From Cheiracanthium punctorium (Eukaryota > Arthropoda > Arachnida > Araneae > Cheiracanthiidae): a stretch of 64,000 nt of DNA. The notes beneath the pieces were generated by a model. It saw only the letters and a program-made list of their open reading frames with translations. It was not told the DNA's origin and did not search any database. This document shows, piece by piece, positions 11,936 to 24,373 of this stretch (its first letter is position 1; each line of letters begins with the position of its first letter). The position numbers and the translations under genes were made by a program. The stretch covers positions 434,001 through 498,000 of the forward strand of contig JAWZYV010019969.1 of NCBI GenBank assembly GCA_038373885.1, read 5' to 3'.

Positions 11936-14483
11936 CAAGTCCAAATTTTTAAATCTAAATGTAAATATTAAAAATCGTGGTGTTAAATCTACCGTAAAAT
12001 CGGAAGAGTTGGCAGCTATGTTATTATTTTAACAAGCACATATATTAGTTCATTTATCCTCTCTCTCCCACCATTTAATTCATGCAGGGTAGAAAGATTA
12101 ATCCTAGTTATACTTATAAAACCCGGGTTTTTTAATATTAACGCACAATTTATTAGCACTAGAGTGCGATTTCGTTCACTTTGACATTTTCTGTTGGCAT
12201 AATTTAGGGACATATTCTTATGGACATTTTTTTGCTGACACATTTTAGTGAACCAATTTGCCTTGATATATTTTCGTTGCATTTTTTAATTGGGGTTTCA
12301 AGATTGCGATGGCAAGGGGGAGAATAAAATGTTGAAAGTCTTCAAGTTTTTGCAATTTTTTATGATTTATCACAAAGTTTGATATAAAAAAATTTGTTTG
12401 ATATAAAAAAATTAGTCCTGAAAACTGAATTTAGCTCCGCGATGCCATGCCATCCATATTTAACTAACAACTGTCAAACACTACATTTTATTAAAAAGGT
12501 GGAGTATAGTTAGAAAATGCCTGACGGAAATTGTAAAACAATTTTAGTCGGCGATTTTAATGCATATTTCAATTCCAAAGAAGCGTTTTATGAAACGAGA
12601 AAGAAATATACGAGACTCGTGAATAATGATACTTTCCAAATTTATGAAATAAGGGAGAAAATAGGGACGATGCATGATTTCTGATACTCTTTTAATATAT
12701 AGCAATTTAGTGCATATTTAAAGCACAAAAGGTTTTTTTTTATTTACACATTTTTTAAAATTTAACTTCAATAACCGGGTATGACTGCACTAAAACCAGC
12801 ACTGTATTAATCTTGTAAATGACGTAAGATGTAAGAACTGCGAAGTATGCATTGTTCTAAAAGTGCATTATTTCACTGCATTAATCTTTTGAAGATAATA
12901 TGACGAAACACGGTGAAGGAAGAATTAAGGGGACGGTTGACTTTGCCGGTAATTGCACAAATTTATTTAATCACTATATCAGAATATGGCCCTCTCACTA
13001 GAGATTAAAAATGATATAATTGCAAAACTGTGTAATTAGAAAGAAAAAATGAAAGAAATGAATTCAAAGAGACAGTAATAATCCTTAGGTTTAATAGCTT
13101 ACTTATGTAAGCTACTAAATAAGACAGTGAAATATTTAGTGATGTCGAATTAATATAAAACCGTAGTATATGAAGGATTAATTTAGAGCAGGCTTCAATG
13201 TATAGAAGACTGAGTACAACTTTAAACAAACAATTCTACCAGATTGCAAAAATGTCTGGAGCCGTGGAAAAACTCTCCAATAAGTATATTTGTTCTGTCA
13301 ACACAAGGAAAGCTGACTGCAGAAACTGCCCGATGTAAGAAAACAATCTCGCTCTCGAAGGGCATAGTGATATTCTCCTATTCCCAACTACTTTACCGAA
13401 TTTATCGCTTAGCTTATATTTATTAGCATGGGGGGCACTGTTTATAACAAATAAATTTATTTGAATTAGAAAGTATTAAACCAATAATGAGTTCCTTATT
13501 GTTCATCGCTCTTAAAACTTTAAAAAGTTTTAAGAACGATGGGTTCGTAATGTTTCGGGAAAATTTGCTTACCTGGTTTAAGTTATAAAACTGATAGAAA
13601 TATCTGGAAACATTTAGTAACATCTAATTCACTTGGCTTACAGAAAGCATAAATTCATTCTTTACAAGCGAATGAAAATGTGCAATGCTCTATTAAAGAA
13701 CATTTCGGTTTAAAACGAAACGCAGATAATTCAACCCTTAATTTCTCCTCTTTGTAATTCAGTCGTCTGAAAGGAAACCATCGGGGAAGTACAAAATATT
13801 TCATTTTCGCTAAACACTCGCAAATTCTGAGTTCATCTCACAGCCATTTCTGCAGAAATATCCGCCCTAAATTAATATCAGAGGAAAAGCTCCCCACCAG
13901 CTGAAAATTACGCACGGTACTTAGCATTTTAAGCAGCGCCGGAAGAGTTCATTTACTACACAATTGAGTTACTCCCCCTCTGGGAATAGATGTCGAGAAG
14001 AGCTGAGATGTAATTTCCCCTCCTCCCCTCCGAGGGATAGCAGTTGGGTGCATATGATTTTCCATTCGGTTAGAGAAAAGCGGAGCGAAATGAAATGAAA
14101 TGTTGATAAACTTACAGTTTTAAGTTTTCCAATGCTTTTTTTCCACTTTAAAAGATGGAAGAAAATTTATATCACCTACCAGATATGGTGAACAAAATCC
14201 AAACGCCATAGCTGCGAAATCTTCGGGTATTATCAGAATATTTTTTCTCCTTAATTTTTACTTACCAATTGTCTGACTGACTGAATGTATAATTATGGGG
14301 GTACCTAACTAAATCGTCTAACCTCCAATTTGGCTAAAGATTGTCGTTGTACAACACTTTGTGTGATGTGTGGAAGAAAAATATGGAAAATCTACATAGC
14401 ATAACACTTAATAAAAAATATGTATTATTACTCATGAAATTATTTCAGTCATGCCCGAGTCGTGAATAGAGAACAGACATAAA
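11936..14483. other. Non-coding stretch
   Basis: No exon structure was seen. The only protein-like trace is the short non-LTR endonuclease-like relic near 12520. Frames at 12016-12282 and 13005-13229 are AT-rich and featureless. Confidence 0.4.
12520..12683 (+). pseudogene. Possible non-LTR endonuclease relic
   Basis: The plus frame reads TILVGDFNAYFNSKEAF, in which VGDFN resembles the conserved GDFN motif of the AP-endonuclease-like domain of non-LTR retrotransposons. It stops after about 50 codons and no reverse-transcriptase remains nearby. A chance match is possible. Confidence 0.25.
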
Positions 14484-15079
14484 GAGGACCTGATCTCGAT
14501 GGTCTACCCAGCTCCCTCTCGCCGTGAAGCGACGAACTTCGTCTGGTTTCTAGGCTGAGATCAGGCAGCACCTCCTAGATATAGAATGCCTGAGAACAGA
14601 AACTTTTACGTCATTAATAGGTCAACTAAAATGACGTCATCACAGATTTATTTTCACAAAGTAAAACTATTCAAAAATTGTGGTGAATTTACTACCGCAT
14701 AAAGCTTTTTAATGATTTAAAATAGAAAATTTAATTTTACGACAAACAGGAAATTTTAACTATCGCTAATTTTATATAATATGATATAGAAATAGATCAT
14801 AATAAATAATATTTTATCAGAAATGTATTTTGATTTTTATCTTCAACTTAAAATATTTTCTAAAATTTGTATCAACCACCAGAAATTCGAAATAGTTATA
14901 CTTCATGAACTAAAAACTATGATGACGTCATCTCAGAAGACCAAGTGATAACGTAAAAAGCCCAAGGCCGTCCTGTCTCTTCTCGCCCCACTGGCTTCAT
15001 CTCAGTCTAGCAACCCAGCCGTACTTCACAGCTAGACGGTGAGGGGAAGCTGGGTAGACCATCGAGATCTGGCCCCTCC
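14484..15079. mobile_element. Foldback element C, split by a family A MITE
   Basis: The left arm (14484-14562) and the right arm (about 14965-15079) are inverted copies sharing GATCTCGATGGTCTACCCAG and, further in, a block ending CTGAGATCAGG/CTGAGATGAAG. Arms are about 80-100 bp with several mismatches. The family A MITE at 14566-14965 occupies the centre, so A appears to have inserted into C. No clear target duplication was found. Confidence 0.6.
14566..14965. mobile_element. Family A MITE, copy 2 (right end lost)
   Basis: The left end CAGCACCTCCTAGATATAGA matches the family. The interior, including TGACGTCATCACAG at about 14631 and GATGACGTCATCTC at about 14921, aligns with copy 1. The right terminal repeat is missing; sequence passes into the right arm of foldback C near 14965. 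Confidence 0.75.
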
Positions 15080-15749
15080 AAATCATGCATCCTGCACGGC
15101 CATTGACTCGACTGAAATTCTAGTTTTTTTCCTTTCTCCTTTATTTCGTCCCAACATGAGCAACTTCTTTGTACATAAGTTTCTCACCCTAACTAATGTG
15201 GACTCCCCACATATTTTTTCTCGAACATCACACTTAGGTTTCGCTCAATGTTACCTATGCCCAACTGGAGGTAAGACTTTACCAGTCAGGTACTCCTTTA
15301 AAAAACTTTGCAGTCAGTCATTAGAGTACCAGTTGCTGGGCTCTCTACATGTAGGAGGTGTTGACTCCTTTCGCGGCTGGACTGCTGTGGGACCGTGTAT
15401 GCTAATGGGAGCTGGTGCAGATAAAATCTTCCGTGGCTCTAATGTCCTACGTGTTCACTCGAAACCTTTGGAGATGCCGATTTCTGGTGGAGGTCGGTCA
15501 CTCATCTGGAATCGGTTCAAAATTAGGGACCAACAAAACAGAAGTCCAACCCCATCAGGGGCAATAGCACCTATTTCCACGGATAGTGCAATCGACAATC
15601 CATGGACGCGAGAAGAACAAAATCGCAACAACTATTCATTCTCTTGCAGTTTTTGTTTAAACGAGTTCAGCATCTTCTTAAAAGATGCGGAATTTCGAAT
15701 CCATAAGTATGTATTTCGAATACATAAGTATTCTTTAAAAATATATTAA
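15039..15749 (+). CDS. Uncharacterised 236-codon ORF, possibly repeat-derived
   Basis: An ATG-to-stop frame of 236 codons, long for this AT-rich DNA. I recognise no domain. The first dozen or so codons lie in the right arm of foldback element C, and TACATGTAGGAGGTGTTG at about 15346-15363 resembles the right end of family A MITEs, so parts of the frame derive from repeats. A glycine-rich central segment (around residues 125-155) and a C-terminal duplicated EFRIHKY/VFRIHKY motif are visible. No splice partners or start context support a host gene. It may be a transposon-related or chance open frame. Confidence 0.25.
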   Translation: MRGSWVDHRDLAPPNHASCTAIDSTEILVFFLSPLFRPNMSNFFVHKFLTLTNVDSPHIFSRTSHLGFAQCYLCPTGGKTLPVRYSFKKLCSQSLEYQLLGSLHVGGVDSFRGWTAVGPCMLMGAGADKIFRGSNVLRVHSKPLEMPISGGGRSLIWNRFKIRDQQNRSPTPSGAIAPISTDSAIDNPWTREEQNRNNYSFSCSFCLNEFSIFLKDAEFRIHKYVFRIHKYSLKIY

Positions 15750-16472
15750 ACGTCCTTTAAAGTAAACATAGGGTAAAGAGAAATGAATTGCTTTGCATTA
15801 TTTTTTGAATACTCACTCATTTAAATAAGAGATGTTTTCAATCACATTTGAATGTGGAATACATTCATCTTCCACCTCTTTCTTCGTAAATCGATGCAGC
15901 GTTTGCTGTGACATACAAAATCTAGGAAAACGGCATTAGTTGAATATATTCTTTTATGGACAGAAATATTTGCATTAAGTAAAAGTTACGTCTAGAATTT
16001 TGTATTTTTATTCTCATAGCGGATGCAAAACTTTATCGTGAGATCGGAAAATCTCTCTTCACTACTTTTGATGAAAAATTCAAAATATTTAAACGGCAAA
16101 ATGTTATCAGAGTGCTGTAATTTATGTAAAGACGTTACTGGATATAGAACAGCTAGCTTATGGAAAGTAATTGTCCATCTTAATACAGTATTTTCTTAAG
16201 GGAAAATCACTTAAAATCTTCATATGCACATAGCCTCCTGTATGATTTATTCATTCTAGATATAAACTAATCATTCATCAATGTTTCTTTACGAGATTTC
16301 TATGGTTTTAAACATTTTATTAAAAAATATGAATTACTGGTCGTTCAGCCTAGCAAAAAACTGTTTGTCAAAGGAGACTAACGATGATATAACAGTCTTG
16401 TATTCCTTGTATAAAAGCATTGCTGCCAACTCTGCCGTTTCCATCGGAAGATGTTTCACCTTTAATTTTATT
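15750..16472. other. Non-coding stretch
   Basis: AT-rich sequence; a 64-codon frame at 16281-16475 has no recognisable features. No repeats noted. Confidence 0.4.
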
Positions 16473-18725
16473 TAGTACTAGCTGAAGTACCCGTTCTTCG
16501 CACGGGAATGAATGGACTTTTTGATATTACGATTTGTGGTGATTACTATTCATTGTAATAAACAGATATAGCAAAGTGGATATCGCGTTATATTGTATCC
16601 AATAATCATGCATACCGAATTGCAAGGCAATCGTTTGTACGGTGCAGAAGGCCATGCGGCGTAGCTGAATGCGAAAATATTTTTCGCATTCAGATATCGA
16701 TGTATACGAATTTTCATGACTATCGGCTGGACAGTGCTGAAGTTCATGTGTTGACGCGACATCTAGTGGCAAGTTATAGGAAAATGGATAGCGCCAAACT
16801 CTTCCCCGTGTTCAAATATCTATGTATACCTATTTCATAGCGATTATTTGCACAGTCAAGAAGTGATACACTGCAGGGCCATCTAGTGGTTCAATAAAGT
16901 AATGATTTGCTACAGCGCCGTCAAGTGGCGAGTTACAGCAAAATGGATAACGCCAAAATATTCTCATTGTTCAAATAGCTATGTATACTGATTTTCATAG
17001 CGACCGTGTTCAACTATCTATGTATACCAATTTTCATAGCGATCATTCGCACAGTCAAGAAGTGATGCACTGCAGGGCCATCTAGTTGTTAATTAAAGTA
17101 ATGATTTGCTACAGCGCCGTCAAGTGGCGAGTTATAGCAAAATGGATAACGCCAAAATATTCTCATTGTTCAAATAGCTATGTATACTGATTTTCATAGC
17201 GACCGTTTGAATGGTCAAGAATTTGGCCTGCTGTAGCGTCATCTAGTGGCGAGTTAAAATAATAATGCATTGCAGTGTCATCTAGTGGTGAGTAACATCA
17301 AAAGGACGCAGTTAGAATATATTCTTCGTGCTCAAATGTGTAAGTATAAAAAATTTTATGCCGACCGATCGAACGGTATAGAAGTTGATGCTTTGCAGCG
17401 CCATTTAGAGGCAAGTTGCAGCAAAATGGATAGTGAAAAATATTCTCCGTGTTCTAATATTCGCGTGTACCAAATTTCATCGAAATCGGTTGGACGATAT
17501 TCGCATAGCAAACGGCTAAACGGAATAGAATTCAACGTTGTGCTGCGGCACCAAGTGGCAAGTTAAGGAAAACGGATAGCATAAAAACCTTCTCCATCAT
17601 AAAAGACTTAGGTGAACCAAATTTCATCGTGCAACGGTGCTGGAGTTTTTCAACCTCATAAACACATACCAACATTCATTTTTTTCTATAACCAGTGTTA
17701 TTATATATATACCAGTCTCAAATAAAATCCAGTTTCAAATCTAAGCCTCGCCAAAGTGCCAACATACGCCATTTTGCAAGAGTTTTTTCAGGGAATCATT
17801 CGAAGCATTGACTTAGCAGCAATCAATATGGGAAATGGTTCGACCGCCAAAGAGTAGCATGCATTTATTTGAAAATTGGAATTCCTTAATACAGCCAATT
17901 TTTTTTTATAAATTATCAACTATAATGTGTTTTATTCATCGTTACTCCGATGTACTAAATGAGAAGATTTCAATTTTCTGAAATTTGGCGGAATTCCCCC
18001 AACTTAAATCAATGTAATCAATTGGCGAGAATTCTGAAGTTAGATCGCTTGAAATCCCTTAATAACTGCATTATTTCTTCACGGATCATTAAAATTTAAC
18101 GCTGTATTCTAATAAAACCTTTGCACTTGTTTTCAAAAATCTATTTCCTTAAGCTCTCAATAAATTGCGCCAAGCCGAAAACTGTGCAAACCGCTAGAAC
18201 TCACTTACTCAAAATCCATATTTTAGCCATTTTATTTTTTCGCCAAAGTAAAAAAAATTTACACATTAGCCTCGGAAATCTTCAATTCTTATTGTTTTGC
18301 GTGTAAAGCATTACATTCCTGCTCTGATTTCCCATGCACACGATATTATAATTTTAAAAAAATAACCTTACGAATATAAACTAACAAAAAAAATCATTAT
18401 TATTCTTTTATTTTTACTTTGAGAATTTAAAACATTTTATTCGGCAAAATCGCCACACATGGCAACCACGATCCTTATTTCACACTTTTTTCACTACAGG
18501 GGTTACAATTACGGAAAGATTTTTGCGTGAAGAGCATAAAAAAATCTCTTAAATTCCGGGAACGGGTGGACTTTCAAAGTTTTAAAGTGGACTATGATTT
18601 ATTCTATATTATTTTACATACCTGTGCTAAATTTCAGGCCGATAGGTCCATTTTTGTGGATTTGTATACGAATCAAATCCACAAACAAACAAACAAACAG
18701 AATTTCATTTTTATTTATAAGATTT
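16473..18725. repeat. Degenerate interspersed repeat block
   Basis: The block starts with the hairpin-like CTGAAGTACCCGTTCTTCGC ACGGG. It contains repeated cassettes with CATCTAGTGGCGAGTTA, AGCAAAATGGATA, GTATACCAATTTTCATAGCG and, at 17480, CCAAATTTCATCGAAATCGG. It ends near CAAACAAACAAACAG followed by ATTTTTATTTATAAG. Motifs of this kind occur in widespread arthropod repeats, but no coding region remains and the class is not assigned. Boundaries are approximate. Confidence 0.45.
16832..17230. repeat. Direct duplication, about 199-bp offset
   Basis: Two neighbouring units share long identical stretches, for example CAAGTGGCGAGTTA at 16922 and 17121, followed by AAAATGGATAACGCCAAAAT, and the block with TGCAGGGCCATCTAGT before each. 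The offset is 199 bp. Differences are few, so the duplication is relatively recent. Confidence 0.7.
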
Positions 18726-18969
18726 TGAACTTAAATAAGTCAAAAGTATTAATTAAAAAGGAAACACTGTAAAAATTGCAGTGAATGATCTCCCGTAAAC
18801 AACATGATCAGTTGGCAACTATGGATAAAGGGAAATATTTGAAATAATACTCCTGACAAGCAGAGGAGCTGTAATAGTAGAAATGAGGCAGCACCTCTCC
18901 AGCTCTTTATTGATACAGATAGCCAGACACATTTTATCACGACATGGAGGTCGTCACAATTATGTCATT

Positions 18970-19595
18970 GGTGGCTGACGAGATATACAGGCTAAAAGTG
19001 CTGACAATTGGTCACACCCTTTTGCACTCATGTGGTGTGTGATCATCTCACTCAACACCTCCTAGATATAGAAAGCCTTACAACTGCTACTTCACCAAGC
19101 TTTGACGTCATCATTTGGCCTACATTTAAAAGTTTGATTGTGACAAAATAAAGCTATTAAAAATTTCTGGTGAATTTACCCATGATTGGCAATATTTTAA
19201 TAATTTGAGATAAAAAATATAATTTTACGACAAATGGCAGTTTTTAACCATAACTAATTAGATAATACGATAGGGAAATAGATCATAATGAATAATTTTG
19301 TATGAGAAAGATACTTTAATTTTAATGTTTAATATAAGATATTTTCTAATAGTTGTAACATTTACGAGAAATTTTTAATAGTTTTATTTTCTGAAAATGA
19401 AATTTTTAAATATAGGCCAAATTATGACGTCAAAGGTTAATGACGTAAGAGTTGTAAGGCTTTCTATATGTAGGAGGCGTTGTCTCACTACGGTTATCTA
19501 GGACTAAGCTCACTACCTCAGTCTCGTGATTCTTCAAATGGGCGTGACTATAACGTTAGCCCCATAGCATATGTATCTAGTCACCCAAGGATATT
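18970..19595. mobile_element. Foldback element B, copy split by a family A MITE
   Basis: The left part (18970-19052: GTGGCTGACGAGATATACAG, GGTCACACCCTTTTGC) resembles the foldback at 20561-20790. The right part after the MITE (19483-19595) contains the approximate inverse (GGGCGTGAC, ATAACGTTAGCCCC). The family A copy 3 inserted between the arms. Divergence is high, so limits are rough. Confidence 0.4.
19053..19482. mobile_element. Family A MITE, copy 3
   Basis: The ends are CAACACCTCCTAGATATAGA and TCTATATGTAGGAGGCGTTG. An exact 7-bp duplication TCTCACT flanks it (19046-19052, 19483-19489). TTTGACGTCATCA and TTATGACGTCAAAGG lie just inside the two ends. Length 430 bp, no coding potential. 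Confidence 0.88.
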
Positions 19596-19599
19596 GTCA

Positions 19600-20560
19600 T
19601 TTGTACGTCTCTGATTTAATGGAAAATTTCACTTTAAACGCTCATAATTTTTCTGGTGATTTTCGTATAGACATACGAATTTTTGTGCAGGTTGAAGCAG
19701 AAATTTTGTCCTTTTATTTTGATTTGCACTATATTGTATTCTATTGTATTGCGTTCAATATAAATCTACACAAGGGATAACTGTGTTCACTTAGAGGACG
19801 ATTCAAAGTGTTCCCGTGCGTTTTCAAGTTATGTCTAGAGAAAATTGACCAAAAATCCATACGTTAGATCGGCAGCAGCACGATAGCCCAGAACCCTACA
19901 CATTCACACTTCAGCCTTCTGATGTATTTAGTGTGTTATCCACTTAGCCATAGTGAGGTCCTCGAAATTTATTATTATTTACACATTTAAAGGAGTTTAC
20001 ATTTATTGATTAAAAGAAATATGAAACATTTTAAAATTGAAACTTTTCTCAAACTCAGAAAAATGTTTTTATATTTTGTGCAATGTATTTCCAGATTTCA
20101 TTAGTGCCTAGTTTTGAAAATTTGCTTGGTAATGCTAGCCTATGTACACAAATAAGACTTTAAACAAATACTAAACATTCGCGGCCTGGCATTATTCACG
20201 CTGCCGAATGTTTTTATAACTATGGCAGCTTCAAGAACTATTCTTAATAACCGTTACGTTCCCATTATCAAGCGAAAACCAATATTTTAGATGGGATTGA
20301 GTACAATTCCTCATCTTTTGAATCACTAATCAAAAACCTTTTCTCAGATTTACCTGCTGGTGAATGCCTTTTATTGTAATGCAATAAGTAGAAAACTAAG
20401 TATATTCCATAAAATCTACTATAAAAGGGTGAAATTAATTGAATGATTCTTTGAACAAAAGACCTAAAAACATACTTTGAAACACGATGGTTTCGGGTGG
20501 TACAAAATGTCCCGCATTGCTAAAATGTTCCACCATCCACACAGGCAGCATTGTTAGAAC
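19600..20560. other. Non-coding stretch
   Basis: No gene or repeat boundary recognised; AT-rich with short featureless frames. Confidence 0.4.
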
Positions 20561-20790
20561 TGAACTTTTCGTGGCTGACCAGAAAGACAGGTTGCGGTTC
20601 TGACATTTTAGTCACACCCTTTTGCCAACTAAGAGTCATGTGACCTAGGGGGTGTGGCCATCTTACAGTGACTATGTCGGATTAAGATGACCAAACCTTC
20701 TAGTTCACATGACTCTTAGTTGGCAAATGAGTGTGAGCAAAATGTCAGCATCGCAGCCTCTTTCTCGTCAGCTACGTGAACTTCGTCACT
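20561..20790. mobile_element. Foldback element B
   Basis: A near-palindrome of about 230 bp. The left arm (GTGGCTGACCAGAAAGACAG, then TTTTGCCAACTAAGAGTCAT) and the right arm (ATGACTCTTAGTTGGCAAAT, then CTCGTCAGCTACGTGAAC) are complementary over about 85 bp, with a short centre. No coding potential. A related copy surrounds the MITE at 19053. Target duplication not determined. Confidence 0.7.
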
Positions 20791-22537
20791 AATTAATTAG
20801 AACTGGCAGATTTATTTCTTGTATTTCAGATTCAGATCAGTATTTCAGTGTAAAAACTTTTGGGTCTTTACCTTTCAGTTTTTTAATAAAACATCTATCG
20901 ATAATTTGAATTTTTTATGTTTCACATAATCAAATCCTTATTAACAAGGATACAGTTAGAGAATAGATATTTTAAGAACAGAAGTCTGGCTGAATTCCAA
21001 ACAATTCTTAGAAGCATAATACGTAAATTATTATGGGTTTTTTCCCCCTTTTCTCATTCTGAAAACTTTTAAGACGATTAAAAAAGCTTGAATTACTTCT
21101 GCCTTTATAGAATAGGGCCACTGCACATGATGTTAGTGTAAGTTCTTTCTATTTTCAGCTATACTATCAGAAAAATGATGGGATTTACTCAAAAAGTTTT
21201 CTGAGAACGAGAGAGCTGGACATTATCCAAGTTGTTACAAGTGCATCTCAGTAGAGGTCTTATTATCAAAAAGAAATTATCCGTTTGTTGTACTTTTCCT
21301 TCACAAAATGATTACATTAAATAATAATAAAATATGTTACCGGAGCTTTTTTTTTGTTTGTTGTTGTTGTTGTTCTCTCGAGAAGCAATCTTGAAAATGT
21401 TTTGAAAATCTTTATAACAAATGTAATTTCAATAATATAAAACATTCCCAAGTACGTAATTTCAGTTATGAATAATAATTATATGTTTCCTAAAGTAATA
21501 TCCGAAATAAACTTATTCAATTAATTAAAGGATAAAGCTACATGCATAGCTCTTGTGCACTTTATAACTATTTTTTTAATCTTTTTTAAAGACAAATTTT
21601 TAAAAAGATGAACATCTTTTGCCGGTTTTATAGTTTAAAGCAACTGTATTTTTGAACACGAAAGAGTTTAGTTGTTTTCTTATGATATTAATAAAAAAAG
21701 CGCATTCCTCATTTCGAACATTTTTAAAAATAAAATATGCTTTTCGTAAACTTCGAATTTCGTTAAATTTTGAAAAAAAGAAAAGAAACTTAAATTTAAA
21801 CAAAATTATTCCCGAAAAAAAGCTCGTGCGAATACTTTGAAATGAAAAAAAAAAAAAAAAAAAAAACCCTCATGGCATAACAATACTTTCGTCCCTCCGG
21901 AAGGCTTAGCGTAAAACCAGAAACCCTTTTCCACAAACCTATATATCACGAGTCTGCAGACAGCGTCAATTCTCGATCGCTTTCGACACTTCGCTTGCAA
22001 CCAAGATTTTGAGACCAGATTTTTTTTTTTTAACCACTGGCAAAAATTCCGCAAGTCTTTGTTAGTCACCGTCGTTGTGAGTATATTTACTGTTTTTCAG
22101 CTACCCATTAGAAAACGGAAATTATCGAGAAAATGCCTCATATCTGTTTATTTTCATATATTAATATTATATAGCAACATTGTACTAAAGAGTAATTTTA
22201 CGTATAGTTATAAAACTATGTATAAATCAAAAAATATTTTACTCAAGCATTTCAACGACTTTCCCAGAAAAAAATATATTCTGAACCAATATCTATTATT
22301 GCGGCGTGAGTACCAATATGCATGATCATGATTAAAGGTCCACAAATAATTTATAAAAAATGCTTTATTCTGTGGAACATTATCTATATTTGATACAAAT
22401 ACAAACAGGGCATTATTCAGATTTTGGAGAATCATCATCAATTTTTACTTTCTGACACCAAATGAAGCTACCATTCGTTCTACGTAGCATGGCTAGAGTG
22501 TGTATCATTTATAAGTACGAGCCTTCACATACTCTTG
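20791..22537. other. Non-coding stretch with homopolymer tracts
   Basis: No gene is recognised. It holds an A-homopolymer at about 21845-21867 followed by a moderately GC-rich 170-bp segment ending in a T-run near 22020-22031. This could be an old retroposed insertion, but no RNA class could be named. Confidence 0.4.
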
Positions 22538-22544
22538 CCCTGAC

Positions 22545-22974
22545 CAACACCCCCTAGATATAGAAAGCCTTACAATTGCTACGTCACCAAGCTTTGACGT
22601 CATCATTTGGCCTACAGCTAAAAGTTTGATTGTGACAAAATAAAGCTATTAAAAATTTCTGGTGAACTTACCCATGATTGACAATACTTTGATAATTTGA
22701 GAAAAAATATATAATTTTACCACAAATGACAGTTTTTAACCATAACTAATTAGATACTGTGATAAGGAAATAGATCATACTGAATAATGCCATATGAGAA
22801 AGATATTTTAATTTTAATGTTTAATATAATATATTTCCTAATATTTGTAGTATTTATCAGAAATTTTTAATAGTTTCACTTTATGAAAATAAAACTTTTA
22901 AATGTGGGCTAAATGATGACGTCGAAGGTTCGTGACGTAGGAGTTGTAGGTCTTTCGATATGTAGGAGGCGTTG
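22545..22974. mobile_element. Family A MITE, copy 4
   Basis: The ends are CAACACCCCCTAGATATAGA and TCGATATGTAGGAGGCGTTG. It is flanked by CCCTGAC (22538-22544) and CCCAGAC (22975-22981), a 7-bp duplication with one mismatch. At 430 bp it is the closest relative in the window of copy 3, including TTTGACGTCATCA near the left end. Confidence 0.87.
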
Positions 22975-23127
22975 CCCAGACCCATATTTCAAGGCCTCTT
23001 TCACTAAGATTGTCCCTTGTTCCTTCCCATGCCGTCCTGTCCATCAAAAAGTGATTATGATTTTCAGTCTTTAAAAGATTGAGTAAAGAAAAATCCTCTC
23101 ACAATCCGAATTCAGCACTGAGAAGAC

Positions 23128-23236
23128 CACTTTATGAAAATTAAACTGTGCTGACGTCACCTTTGAAAGGTCTACTGATGACGCAAAGGCTTAATGACGT
23201 GGCAGTGGTTAGGCTTTCTATATCTAGGAGGCAGTG
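23128..23236. mobile_element. Family A MITE, copy 5 (right-end fragment)
   Basis: Only the last ~110 bp remain, running from CTTTATGAAAATTAAAC through GCTGACGTCACC to the end CTTTCTATATCTAGGAGGCA. It lies between copy 4 and the LTR retrotransposon. No left terminal repeat. Confidence 0.65.
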
Positions 23237-23312
23237 ATTACAACCCCTCTTGGCATAAAGAAATATCGCCAAGGCTTAGTGTATGTGGATACATTGAAAA
23301 AAACTTCATTTA

Positions 23313-23595
23313 TGTGGATAATAATTAGTTTTGCTGTGGCAACACCACTGAACGAACTATAACTTCAACTCCCGCCAGTTGTTCCCCCGCCAAAGAACAC
23401 TCTAGACGGAGAACGAGACTGGGCAGACGTGCGATGTTAAAAGAGCAGAATAGCTCTCTTGATGTTATTTTTATTTTTATTTCTACCTCTCAATGTTTTT
23501 AAATGTTAGTGTCGTCGTTGTATTAAAGTTTCGTCTCATTAAATGTTTAAAAAGATTAACGTCTATTTAATTTGGAGCGCTAGCTCCATCCTACA
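23313..23595 (+). repeat. 5' LTR of the gypsy element
   Basis: Starts TGTGGATAATAATTAG and ends GCTCCATCCTACA, with TG...CA termini. It matches the 3' LTR except for one extra C (GTTCCCCCGCC here). It contains ATTAAAGT and TTTAAAAAG motifs that may serve transcription or polyadenylation; this is inference. Confidence 0.93.
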
Positions 23596-24373
23596 TGGGT
23601 GCTCGCCGTTCGAATCCGCACATCCCCTAGATACAGTACCGGAACTAAAAAAGTTAATACATTTCTTGTAATATTTATTGTTCTTGTGATTTATATGTCA
23701 GCGAAATTAAAAGTGATGTGCTACAGAGGATAATATTTTCATGGAATGCCGAAACAAGAACAGAAACACAAACTGTAAGTACATTCTAATCATATTCTAA
23801 TTACTTGATGCATACGTTGATGCTTGTTCAAGAAAATGTCGATGATTAATGAAATGCTCATCTCATTCAAGATATAAGAAAACTGAGGAAATATTTCAAC
23901 GTTATTTTGATGCAAGAATTTTTTAATTGATGCGAAATTCTTTTTTTGATGCGACTTTGACGTTGACTTTATTACTTCTGTTTTCTTGGCTTTCTACTTT
24001 GATGAATTTATTTGATGATTTCGAGGAATAATTTGATGATTTGATGAATATTTTGATGCGTAATTTGAAAGATTGGTAATTAGAAGTTTGATTGAATTAT
24101 ATACCTTCGTTTTCTTGAACAGCAACATTTGAAGAACACGTATTTCGTATACATTTTGATTTGTTGTGAATTGAATACAGTTTTGAAACATATTATATTG
24201 TTATTCTGATGCATATTTTTGAGAACAGTCTCTATATTCTTTTAATGAGATTTAAATGCCTTAATGTGAAGAAAATGTTTGATACTGAAATTCTATTTTA
24301 AATTCCGAAGTGTTTGAGTTTTGATCTTGGTTTTGCATATCTGTGTACAGTAACTATTTGAATATATATAATC
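23596..24373 (+). promoter_or_regulatory. Gypsy leader with candidate primer-binding site
   Basis: TGGGTGCTCGCC starts directly after the LTR; the TGG followed by an acceptor-stem-like sequence is where a tRNA primer-binding site is expected, though I cannot name the tRNA. The rest of the leader is notable for many TTGATG/TGATGC motifs between about 23800 and 24060. No frame of note precedes the ATG at 24374. Confidence 0.5.

Noticed and set aside
14271..14345. CTGACTGACTGAATG as another Jockey tail, with CCAATT on both sides
   Set aside because: The conserved 3' UTR motif does not follow and a 6-bp direct repeat is weak evidence.
16832..17230. CRISPR-like regular repeats
   Set aside because: Two long units without short regular spacers in a eukaryotic genome; an ordinary duplication.
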